From Clostridia bacterium (lineage in GTDB: Bacteria > Bacillota > Clostridia > Tissierellales > Dethiosulfatibacteraceae): a stretch of 38,195 nt of DNA. How positions within the stretch are numbered: the stretch's first letter is position 1; the number at the start of each line of letters is the position of its first letter. This document shows, piece by piece, positions 1 through 7,789 of this stretch. The notes under the pieces were generated by a model. The model did no database searches and was not told the origin of the DNA. It saw only the letters and a list, made by a program, of their open reading frames with translations. Position numbers and translations under genes: made by a program. Location: NCBI GenBank assembly GCA_011390775.1, contig JAABRS010000003.1:1-38195 (forward strand), in the 5' to 3' direction.

Positions 1-661
1 AGTTTTTTATGTTGTATCCTATATATTGAGAGATATTTTCATCGAGAAATTTTATGGCTTCTTCTGATGATTCTCCAAATACATTTCTATCTTTAAAGTA
101 AGTATAGAGAATATCATCAACTGTATTTATAGGTTTTACATAGTCTTTATACAAAATGGTATTGCTGGGACTTAAGGCTTCTCCTATATAGTACTTATTG
201 TAGAAAAAGTCTTTGTCTCCGTTTATTATTTTTACAAATTGTATTCCATCCATAGATGAAGCAGTATTTACTAAAGAGTAAAGAACTAAACACTCTTCTT
301 CCTCATTTAGATAAATTTTTTCTTTCCATTCAATAGTAAGAAAAACTGTTTCGTCAACTACGTCGGTTTTAATAATATTAAGTATATTCATATCGATAAA
401 ACTATTAGATTCTAAACTTCTAGTTATTGCAGTTTCTAATGCTCTATCTATATAGGTTTCTTTTGTGATATCCCTTATAGTAGTTAGTTCGTTTATAACG
501 CATGATAAATTTCTATTGGGTAGATAGATTTGAACTATATCCTGTTGATTTTTTTCTTCATTATAAGGCAAAATTTTTGCTACATTACTTTCATCTTCAG
601 TTGCTACACATGAAGATGATAATAATATTATTATTAATAAAACTATTGTATATTTTTTCAT
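1..661 (-). CDS. GerMN-domain-like lipoprotein (3' end outside window)
   Basis: An open frame starts at ATG (659-661) and runs off the left edge without a stop, giving at least 220 residues. The N-terminus is a basic start plus a hydrophobic stretch ending LLSSSC, with Cys at residue 18: a lipoprotein-type signal, although the -3 position is Ser rather than Leu/Val. The rest (IYLPNRNLSCVINE, then RALETAI, then a VFLTIEWK-type strand) has the length and pattern of a GerMN sporulation/germination domain. It starts 11 bases after the sensor kinase stop, so it is very probably cotranscribed with the two-component genes. Function is inferred: an extracytoplasmic lipoprotein that could modulate the kinase, as LpqB does for MtrB in actinobacteria. 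The GerMN call is from pattern recognition only. Confidence 0.6.
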   Translation of the reverse strand, partial: MKKYTIVLLIIILLSSSCVATEDESNVAKILPYNEEKNQQDIVQIYLPNRNLSCVINELTTIRDITKETYIDRALETAITRSLESNSFIDMNILNIIKTDVVDETVFLTIEWKEKIYLNEEEECLVLYSLVNTASSMDGIQFVKIINGDKDFFYNKYYIGEALSPSNTILYKDYVKPINTVDDILYTYFKDRNVFGESSEEAIKFLDENISQYIGYNIKN

Positions 662-672
662 AAAATCACACT

Positions 673-2160
673 CTATTCTTCTAAAGGTATTTTAATATAA
701 AAGGTAGTACCTTTTCCAACTCTGCTTTTAACGTTTATGGTACCGTGATGCATATTAATGATTTGTTTAGAAATTGATAGACCAAGTCCTGTTCCACCAG
801 TTTTTCTAGACCGTGCTTTATCAACTCTATAAAACCTATCAAAAATATACGGAATACTTTCTTTTGGGATTCCATAACCAGTATCACTTACCTTAATTGT
901 AGCATAACTTTTATCAGAGTAAAGAGATACTTTTACAACTGTATTTTCTTCACTATATTTAATTGCATTATGTACAATATTTATTATAGCTTGTTTTATT
1001 TTATCTTTATCCATTTTAATCTGGATTCTATCTATTTCTTCAAGAACTAATTTAATATTTTTTTCTTTAGCTAGAGGATTTAACTGTTCAATTATTTTTT
1101 CCAAGATATAATTTAAATATGCAATTTGGTAGTTAAGTTTTAATTTATTTTTATCTAAATCTACTAGTGATAATAATTCTGTAACTATATTATTTAGTCT
1201 ATCTATTTCGTCGTTTATATCTTCTAAGAATTCTCTGTATACTTTCTTCTCTATATCTTCTTGGAGTAAAAGATTTTCAGTAAGAAGTTTAATAGATGCT
1301 AAGGGAGTTTTAAGTTCGTGAGACACATTAGCAACAAAAGATTCTCTTTGTTCATCCACTTCATTTAATCTTACTGTCATGCTGTTGAATGCTTCTCCTA
1401 AAAGGTTGAATTCATCTCTTGTTTTAATGTCTACTTTCTGTCCCAAATCACCTTTTTTTATGTTTTCTATTGCAGGATAAAATTTATTTATAGGTTTTAA
1501 GAAAAAATATGTTAGTAAATATAGTCCTACTATAATGAGAAAAGAAATAACAATTATAAGCACTTTTATTTTATATATTAAGGAATTAACTTTTTCATAT
1601 AAATTATTTATAGATTCAGATATAAATACAGAACCATTTATCTCATCTTCGAAGATTACTGGATATCCTATATACATAACATGACCAATATCTCTAAAGT
1701 AATAATTGTTGGTAGATATTTCGCCTTTTAAAGATTCCTCGACTTCAATAAGTTCAAGGGTTAAAAAATTAAATTCGTCGTTTGAATCAGCAACTACTCT
1801 TTTTTCTTCATCTATAATTATTATCCTTGAATTAAGAGTATCTCCGTATTTATTAACAACACTTTTTAAGTAGGTTTTATAAATAGATGAATCGTAAACA
1901 CTTAAATAATAGCTGATATCATCAGCTATCTGTTGAGAATCTTCAGTTAATTCTTCCTGTTTTTCATTTATATGCCAATCAAGTAAATAATCAGTAATAA
2001 TGCTTATAAGAATAAAAAAAAGAATTACAATAAGTATTAAATAGGTGGAAAGTAATTTCCACCTAAAACTTACATACTTTTTTTTAATTTCTATTCCTAA
2101 AATAGTATCCAACTCCCCACTTAGTAAGGATGTATTCGTAGTTGCTAGAGTCTTTTTCAA
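673..2160 (-). CDS. Membrane sensor histidine kinase
   Basis: In the maximal frame (495 residues) the order is TM1 (about 37-56), an extracytoplasmic sensor region (about 60-195), TM2 (about 198-220), HAMP, a HisKA H-box with phospho-acceptor His near 281 (NVSHELKTP), and a HATPase with N-box (HNAIKYS), G1 (DTGYGIP), F (FDRFYR) and G2 (GGTGLGLS). No PAS domain is seen. The partner is the response regulator just upstream. The start is uncertain: the frame opens at a TTG (2160), deep inside the regulator gene. A second TTG lies at 2112 with its GGGGAG directly abutting. No ATG or GTG lies between there and TM1. An ATT at 2086-2088 overlaps the regulator stop and has AGGAA five bases upstream, so it is also possible. 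Confidence 0.9.
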   Translation of the reverse strand: MKKTLATTNTSLLSGELDTILGIEIKKKYVSFRWKLLSTYLILIVILFFILISIITDYLLDWHINEKQEELTEDSQQIADDISYYLSVYDSSIYKTYLKSVVNKYGDTLNSRIIIIDEEKRVVADSNDEFNFLTLELIEVEESLKGEISTNNYYFRDIGHVMYIGYPVIFEDEINGSVFISESINNLYEKVNSLIYKIKVLIIVISFLIIVGLYLLTYFFLKPINKFYPAIENIKKGDLGQKVDIKTRDEFNLLGEAFNSMTVRLNEVDEQRESFVANVSHELKTPLASIKLLTENLLLQEDIEKKVYREFLEDINDEIDRLNNIVTELLSLVDLDKNKLKLNYQIAYLNYILEKIIEQLNPLAKEKNIKLVLEEIDRIQIKMDKDKIKQAIINIVHNAIKYSEENTVVKVSLYSDKSYATIKVSDTGYGIPKESIPYIFDRFYRVDKARSRKTGGTGLGLSISKQIINMHHGTINVKSRVGKGTTFYIKIPLEE

Positions 2161-2776
2161 TTTTTTCTCTTAATCTTCTAATATGAACATCTACAGTTCT
2201 TAAATCACCAAAATATTCGTAACCCCAAATTATTTCTAATAATTCTTCTCTAGTAAATACTTTCCCTGGATTCGTAGCAAGTAAAATTAAAAGATCAAAT
2301 TCTTTAGCTGTAAGATTTATTTCTTTGCCGTTTACAGTGACCTTTCTTCCCAGTGTATTAATGATAAAATCATCTACATATATAATCTGGTCTCCAAGTT
2401 TAGTTTCCTTATTTGAGGATCTTCTCAAAATAGCTTTTATTCTTGCTTTTAATTCCAGTATATTGAAGGGTTTGGTCATATAATCATCTGCACCGTATTC
2501 CAATCCTAATATTTTATTCATGTCTTCACCTTTTGCTGTAAGCATTATTATAGGTACGTCAGATTTTTCTCTGATTTTTTGACACACTTCTAAGCCGTCT
2601 ATTTCCGGTAGCATTAAATCTAAAATTATTAAATCAAAATTTCCTTTTTCTTGTAGTTCTAATGCTTTTTTACCATCGTAAGCAGCTTCTGTAGTATATC
2701 CATCTTGTTCTAATCCGTATTTTAGTCCTTTTACTAATAACGGTTCGTCGTCTACTATAAGTATCTTCTGACTCAT
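2084..2776 (-). CDS. OmpR/PhoB-family response regulator
   Basis: The 230-residue protein has an N-terminal receiver with the acidic pair in IVDDE, phospho-acceptor Asp53 (ILDLMLP) and conserved Lys102 (MTKPF). A C-terminal winged-helix DNA-binding domain ends in the usual VDVHIRRLREKIE and GVGYYF motifs. It is the first gene of a three-gene unit (regulator, kinase, GerMN-like lipoprotein). It has its own promoter and a GAGGTGAG-type ribosome binding site just upstream of ATG 2776. The family includes WalR, PhoP and MtrA; sequence alone does not say which regulon it controls. Confidence 0.93.
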   Translation of the reverse strand: MSQKILIVDDEPLLVKGLKYGLEQDGYTTEAAYDGKKALELQEKGNFDLIILDLMLPEIDGLEVCQKIREKSDVPIIMLTAKGEDMNKILGLEYGADDYMTKPFNILELKARIKAILRRSSNKETKLGDQIIYVDDFIINTLGRKVTVNGKEINLTAKEFDLLILLATNPGKVFTREELLEIIWGYEYFGDLRTVDVHIRRLREKIEKDSSNYEYILTKWGVGYYFRNRN

Positions 2777-2793
2777 TATCTCACCTCTTTAAT

Positions 2794-2822
2794 AGTATAT
2801 CACTATTATATATTATTGTTAA
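2794..2822 (-). promoter_or_regulatory. Probable sigma-A promoter for the regulator-kinase-lipoprotein unit, with a palindrome
   Basis: Read on the minus strand, TTAACA (-35) is followed by a 17-base spacer and TATACT (-10). The -10 lies inside an inverted repeat AATAGT-GATAT-ACTATT (2791-2807), which could be an operator, perhaps for autoregulation. That role is inference. No terminator is visible between selB (ends 2841) and this promoter. Confidence 0.55.
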
Positions 2823-2840
2823 CAAGTTTATGACTAAATC

Positions 2841-4721
2841 TTAAAAAAGTATTCTATAGTCTTCTATTCTTTTTGTCAAATTTTTCGAATCAAAATATTC
2901 TAAGATTATTATACTATGTTTTCTGTTGCTGTTGATCAAATCTCTAAATTCAACAACTGTTATTTTCTCATTATGACTGATGTAATCTATTAGCTTTGAT
3001 TTTATTTGTTCCAAGTTGTTTTTTAAAATAACTTCATCTTTTGTTATTTCAACTAATTCTTCATTAGCTATCATATAATCAATTATATTTGAGATCTCTT
3101 TAGATTCTCTGTAAGACTTGATGTTTAGTATATCTTTACCCTCTTTTTTCAATTTTATAAGTATATTTTCTTTTTGCTCTGTTTGTTTAGTATTCATTTT
3201 CGGATAATAGTTGAAAGTTGTAACCATATTGTTTTCAATTTTTATAATTTTATTTTTTACTAATTCATCTATAAAACTATTATATATATTCTTATCAATT
3301 CCATCAAATATATTGTTTCTTAATTCTTCTTTTGGTATCCCCAGAGTTATATTATTATTTGTTTCATTGTTGTTTAGGAAGGTAACAATTTTATTTTTTA
3401 TCTCATTTTGAGATTTTTTGTGAATTATATATATTTTATTTCCAAAAAAATAATTGTGAACAATATTTTCTTCTTCCATTTCCTTTAATAAATCTTTTAA
3501 ATAATTTAGATTATATATTGTATTTTTTATTATTTCTTCTATTTTTACAAAATTATTTTCTTTCTTTAGTATATATTCAACATAGGCTTTTATATTTTTA
3601 TTATCTTCCAGATAATCTATTTCTTTAATATCATCTTTAAGTTTTCCTTTTGGATTTGGATTTAAAACAATACCTCCTCCTACCGTTTCAAGGGGCGAAT
3701 AAAATCTTAAAATAAATCTATCTCCTCTTTTTACGGTAATATTTTCTTCTATAATCAATCTTGCAAATGCAGTACTTCCACCTTTTAGTTCTTTATCTTT
3801 TAAAAAATGAATTCTTGCAAGCATTTCTTTAGTACCTACATGTAAGTGTAATCTTGAATTATCTTTTATGACTCTTTCAGTATCATCTAAAATTTTAATT
3901 TTACAATCAATTTGTTTAGTTAGTCTTAAAGTTTCAGCCAAGCTTAAATCATTTCCTCTACTGATTTGACTTTTATCAATATCCCTTAAGTTTATTGCTG
4001 TTCTCTGTCCTCCCAATACCTCATCTACATCTTTTCCAAATACTTGTAAATTTCTAATTGTAGAGGATAGTTCTTTAGGGTATATGAGAACACTTTCACT
4101 TTTTTTAAGTATTCCGTTTGAAAGAGTTCCTGTAACAACAGTACCTATACCTTTTAAACTAAATACTCTATCTATTGCCATCCTAGGATTTTCAATGCTT
4201 AAGTCTCTATCATCATTGGAGGCAATTTCTTTTATATGATTTTTGATTTCTTCCATACCTTCTTTAGTTTTTGATGATGCTTTAATTATTTTGCAATTTT
4301 CTAAAAAAGTGTTTTTAACTAATTCTTTAATTTCCTCTTCTACAACTTCTATTAATTCACTGTCTACTAAATCTGTTTTTGTTATTACTATAAATCCTTT
4401 TTTAAGTCCCATTAGTTCTAAAATATTGAAATGTTCAATGCTTTGGGGCATAATACCTTCATCAGCTGATATAACAAGCATGACAGCGTCAATGCCAGTA
4501 ACTCCTGCTACCATATTTTTTATAAATTTTTCATGTCCGGGAACATCAACAAATCCTACAGTCATATCTTCGAAATCTAAATGAGCAAATCCTAAATTAA
4601 TTGTTATACCTCTTTTTTTCTCATCTTTGAGACTATCTGTGTCTATTCCTGTAAGAGATTTAATTAATGTAGTTTTACCATGATCTATGTGTCCTGCCGT
4701 TCCTATAGTAAGATTAATCAT
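2841..4721 (-). CDS. selB: Selenocysteine-specific elongation factor SelB
   Basis: SelB is the EF-Tu-like GTPase that delivers Sec-tRNA(Sec) to UGA codons marked by a SECIS hairpin. The G domain shows GHIDHGKTTL (G1), the switch region RGITINLGF, DVPGHEKF (G3) and TKTD (G4). Beta-barrel domains follow, and then a long Lys/Glu/Asn-rich C-terminus consistent with the winged helices that bind SECIS RNA. The length, 626 residues, fits the family. I chose ATG 4721 because AGGTGA sits six bases upstream; a GTG at 4730 is in frame but lacks such spacing. The gene overlaps the selA end by eight bases, so translation is probably coupled, and it is the last gene of selD-selA-selB. Confidence 0.95.
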   Translation of the reverse strand: MINLTIGTAGHIDHGKTTLIKSLTGIDTDSLKDEKKRGITINLGFAHLDFEDMTVGFVDVPGHEKFIKNMVAGVTGIDAVMLVISADEGIMPQSIEHFNILELMGLKKGFIVITKTDLVDSELIEVVEEEIKELVKNTFLENCKIIKASSKTKEGMEEIKNHIKEIASNDDRDLSIENPRMAIDRVFSLKGIGTVVTGTLSNGILKKSESVLIYPKELSSTIRNLQVFGKDVDEVLGGQRTAINLRDIDKSQISRGNDLSLAETLRLTKQIDCKIKILDDTERVIKDNSRLHLHVGTKEMLARIHFLKDKELKGGSTAFARLIIEENITVKRGDRFILRFYSPLETVGGGIVLNPNPKGKLKDDIKEIDYLEDNKNIKAYVEYILKKENNFVKIEEIIKNTIYNLNYLKDLLKEMEEENIVHNYFFGNKIYIIHKKSQNEIKNKIVTFLNNNETNNNITLGIPKEELRNNIFDGIDKNIYNSFIDELVKNKIIKIENNMVTTFNYYPKMNTKQTEQKENILIKLKKEGKDILNIKSYRESKEISNIIDYMIANEELVEITKDEVILKNNLEQIKSKLIDYISHNEKITVVEFRDLINSNRKHSIIILEYFDSKNLTKRIEDYRILF

Positions 4722-6111
4722 TTTTTTCACCTATGATTTTATTTAGAGCATTAAAAATTTCATCCTCATCTTTCTCTAATATAGTCTTACAATCAATTAT
4801 TATATTTCCTTCTAAGATTCTTACTATAATAGGAATATCATTACTACGAAGTCTTTCTTCTGTTTCTTTTTCAGAACTTCCTTCAATTTTTAACTTTATT
4901 CCCCAGCTATCTAATCTGTCTAGGGGATATGCTCCTCCTCCTATCATAGAATTGGTTTTCATTAATTCACAGTGAATATTAGTTGAATTTAGAGAATTTA
5001 TTTTTTCTAGTAATCTTTGTGCTCTTAGTTTAACATCTTCTACATCTTCTGTAATCATTCTTATAGTTGGTACTTTTAATGAAAGTGTGTCTGGATTCAA
5101 ATAAGCTTTTAGTGTTAATTCTAATGACATAATAGTAAATTTATCCACTCTTAAAGCTCTTAAAAGCTGGTTTTTCTTGATTTTTTTAATATATTTACTC
5201 TTACCTACTATTACACCACATTGAGGTCCTCCAAGTAATTTGTCGCCGCTAAAGGTAACAACATCCACTCCTCTATCTAAGGTTTCTCTAACCGTAGGTT
5301 CTTTGTTTAGGCCGAAATTATGTAAATCTATAATCATCCCACTACCAAGATCTTCAATAAGTGGTATGTTTTTTTCATATGAAATTTTCTTTAAATCCTT
5401 TGTATCTACATCATCGGTAAATCCTACTATTTTATAATTGCTTGTATGAATTTTTATAATAGCACCGGTATTTTCAGTTACAGCACTAATATAATCTTTC
5501 AGATGAGTTTTGTTTGTAGTTCCTACTTCTTTTAATGTACAACCACTCTCTTTTATAACATCAGGTATTCTAAATGAACCACCAATTTCTACAAGTTCAC
5601 CTCTGGAAACTATAACTTCTTTTCCAAAAGCTAGTGTTTTTAGGGTAAGCAAGACAGCTGCTGCATTATTGTTTACAACCAAAGCATCTTCAGCACCGGT
5701 TACTTCTTTTATAATATCTATAATATGATCATACCTTTGTCCCCTTTCACCTGTATCCAAATTATATTCTAAGTTGGAATAAGAACATAAATTCCCTGAA
5801 ATTTCTTGTGCAATCTCTTCAGAGAAAATACTTCTACCTAGATTTGTATGTACTATAACACCTGTACCGTTTACTACTTTCTTAAATTTGCTCTTGTTTT
5901 CTTTGTCAATTTTGTAAATCAATGTATTTAATATTTCTTCTTCATCAATTCTTGAAATTATATTGTTTGCAATGTTATTTCTAATATTATCAAGATGCTT
6001 TCTAATAATTGTTAACACAAAATCTCTCCCGTATTTGTTAATACAGGATTTTATTTCCTTGTTTTCTAATAACTTATCTATTTTAGGAATATTTTTATAT
6101 AAATCACTCAT
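4714..6111 (-). CDS. selA: L-seryl-tRNA(Sec) selenium transferase SelA
   Basis: This PLP enzyme converts Ser-tRNA(Sec) to Sec-tRNA(Sec) using the selenophosphate made by SelD. Its 465 residues are normal for bacterial SelA. Visible features are the N-terminal helical domain, VNGTGVIVHTNLGRS near 80-93, the VNNNAAAVLL segment, RGELVEIGGSFR, and the PLP-lysine motif SGDKLLGGPQ with Lys near 291. It starts seven bases after selD ends and overlaps selB, so the three form one translationally tight unit. Confidence 0.96.
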   Translation of the reverse strand: MSDLYKNIPKIDKLLENKEIKSCINKYGRDFVLTIIRKHLDNIRNNIANNIISRIDEEEILNTLIYKIDKENKSKFKKVVNGTGVIVHTNLGRSIFSEEIAQEISGNLCSYSNLEYNLDTGERGQRYDHIIDIIKEVTGAEDALVVNNNAAAVLLTLKTLAFGKEVIVSRGELVEIGGSFRIPDVIKESGCTLKEVGTTNKTHLKDYISAVTENTGAIIKIHTSNYKIVGFTDDVDTKDLKKISYEKNIPLIEDLGSGMIIDLHNFGLNKEPTVRETLDRGVDVVTFSGDKLLGGPQCGVIVGKSKYIKKIKKNQLLRALRVDKFTIMSLELTLKAYLNPDTLSLKVPTIRMITEDVEDVKLRAQRLLEKINSLNSTNIHCELMKTNSMIGGGAYPLDRLDSWGIKLKIEGSSEKETEERLRSNDIPIIVRILEGNIIIDCKTILEKDEDEIFNALNKIIGEKND

Positions 6112-6118
6112 ATTTACC

Positions 6119-7147
6119 TCACACTAATTTTATAAATCTGTCTTCTTTTTCTATAACTTTTCCAATTATTTTATAATCCGTTGAAAATTCATTAATCTTA
6201 TTAATATTGTCTTCTGGTATGGTTATTAATAATCCTCCTGATGTTTGAGGATCAAAAAAAATATCTGATTCTAATTCTTGTAAAAATTTATTAGCATAAA
6301 TTTTATTTGCAAAGTATTTTCTATTTTTAAATGCTCCTCCTGGAACAAGTCCCAAGGCAACATATTCTCTTGTTTTATTAATTATCGGTACGTCTTTTAT
6401 ATTTATTTCGATACTCACTTCACTATTTTCAGCCATTTCAATGCAGTGACCTAATAATCCAAACCCAGTAATATCAGTACATGCATTGGCTTTTAGCTCT
6501 AAGGCCATTTCTTTTGCATCTCTATTTAGTGTTTTCATAACTTTTACAGCCTCTTGTTCGCTTTCTTTATCAGCTTTTCCGTTTTTTATTGCTGTGTTTA
6601 TAATTCCTGTGCCTAAAGGTTTTGTCAGAACTAAAATGTCTCCCACCTTAGCATTGCTGTTTGTAAGCAAATTTTCAGGGCTTACTAATCCACAAACACT
6701 TAACCCATATTTTGGTTCATCATCTTCAACAGAATGCCCTCCTGCCAGAAGAGCATTTGATTCAATAACTTTGTCTGCTCCACCTTTAAGTATATCTTCT
6801 AGATAAGTTAAATCTAAATTTTTTGGAAAGCATACAATATTTAAGGCTAAAATTGGCTCACCACCCATAGCATATACATCACTTAATGCATTAGCTGCTG
6901 CTATTTGTCCAAAATCGTAAGCATTGTCAACTATTGGTGTGAAGAAATCCATTGTCTGGATAATATACTGATTATCATTTAGTTTATATACTGCTGCATC
7001 ATCAGCTTTGTCTAATCCTACTATTAGTTTTTCATCTTTTATTTTTGGTATTTTACCCAATACTTGGGCAAGGGTCTCAGGACCTATTTTAGCTGCTCAT
7101 CCAGCACTTTTTGAAAGCTGGGTAAGCCTTATAACTTCTTTACTCAT
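6119..7147 (-). CDS. selD: Selenide, water dikinase SelD, containing selenocysteine (in-frame UGA at codon 17)
   Basis: SelD makes selenophosphate from selenide and ATP. The ATG at 7145-7147 follows a GGAGGA site and opens MSKEVIRLTQLSKSAG, then TGA (7097-7099), then AAKIGPETLAQVL. This is the family's catalytic motif, in which position 17 is Cys or Sec. With UGA read as Sec the protein is 342 residues, the normal SelD length. The ordinary ORF after the UGA would begin at TTG 7060 and lack the glycine-rich catalytic loop. Further motifs are LDKADDAAVYKL, GGEPILALNIV and TDITGFGLLGH. It is the first sel gene in the unit, 8 bases after the comEA stop. The product is itself needed to make the Sec it contains, so the enzyme depends on its own output. 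Confidence 0.95.
7055..7096 (-). promoter_or_regulatory. Candidate bacterial SECIS element of selD
   Basis: The mRNA just after the Sec UGA can form two hairpins. The first is GGUC-CUGA-GACC (7084-7073), starting 13 bases after the UGA. The second is CCCAA-GUA-UUGGG (7068-7056), extendable by a G-U pair, with a loop that begins with G about 34 bases after the UGA. Bacterial SECIS elements lie immediately downstream of the UGA inside the coding region and carry a G at the start of the apical loop, so the second fits best. Which one is used cannot be settled by eye. Confidence 0.5.
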
Positions 7148-7155
7148 AATTCCTC

Positions 7156-7713
7156 CTATTCAACTTTAATATCTTCTTTTATTGAATTAAACTTTGAATC
7201 TCCAATTCCATTTACTTTCATAATATCTTCTATTTTTTTGAATTTATTTGTTTCTCTATATATAAGTATATTACTAGAGATTGCTTCGCCGATACCGTTT
7301 AAATTCATCAACTGCTCTTTAGATGCTGTGTTGATGTTTATTTTAATGGATTCTTTTTCTATATTAATCTCATTAATACTTTTAATGTAAATCTTATCCT
7401 CATCAAATAGTTTAATTGATCTGTTTAAATCTTTTGTATAAGCATCCTTTCTTAGTCCACCGGCTAGATTTAATAACTCGAATAATCTTGCATCATTTTC
7501 TATCTGATAAACCCCTGGATTATTTACAGCTCCATCTATGTCTACCCAAATAGATTCATTTTCTTTAACTATTTCATCAATTTTAGGATCATCATTAATT
7601 TGGGCTTTTAATACTTTAAAATCACTATTAAAGTATCTGTAACCAAAAAATAAAGCTACAGCAACTAGTAAAACAATTAGAAATTTAAGTTCTTTTTTTT
7701 CTAAAATATTCAT
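7156..7713 (-). CDS. comEA: ComEA-like DNA-binding competence protein
   Basis: The 185-residue protein has one N-terminal membrane segment (about 10-24), an SLBB-type domain (WVDIDGAVNNPGVYQI, then LLNLAGGL) and a C-terminal tandem helix-hairpin-helix (ININTASKEQLMNLNGIGEA and IMKVNGIGDSKF). This matches ComEA, the membrane-anchored double-stranded DNA receptor for natural transformation. It precedes selD by 8 bases; its stop codon sits at the edge of the selD ribosome binding site, so cotranscription with the sel genes is likely. No comEC is adjacent. Confidence 0.9.
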   Translation of the reverse strand: MNILEKKELKFLIVLLVAVALFFGYRYFNSDFKVLKAQINDDPKIDEIVKENESIWVDIDGAVNNPGVYQIENDARLFELLNLAGGLRKDAYTKDLNRSIKLFDEDKIYIKSINEINIEKESIKININTASKEQLMNLNGIGEAISSNILIYRETNKFKKIEDIMKVNGIGDSKFNSIKEDIKVE

Positions 7714-7731
7714 GAATACCTCTTTTTATAT

Positions 7732-7760
7732 TTACAAATGTAAAGTTTTGTTGTTATAAT
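7732..7760 (+). promoter_or_regulatory. Sigma-A promoter with extended -10 for the DD-carboxypeptidase gene
   Basis: TTACAA (7732-7737), a 17-base spacer and a perfect TATAAT (7755-7760) preceded by TGT make an extended -10 promoter. The -35 lies in an inverted repeat TTTACA-AA-TGTAAA (7731-7744) inside the 76-base divergent region shared with comEA. Confidence 0.65.
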
Positions 7761-7789
7761 TGTTTTGCACTTAAATTTGGAGGCTAACA

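Noticed and set aside
2777-2840. selC (tRNA-Sec) beside selB
   Set aside because: The 64-base gap is too short and AT-rich, and no other gap shows a tRNA-like acceptor stem or CCA end.
6119-7060. SelD as a 313-residue protein starting at TTG 7060
   Set aside because: It lacks the catalytic Cys/Sec motif and has no ribosome site; the UGA-containing frame starting at 7147 restores normal length and motif.
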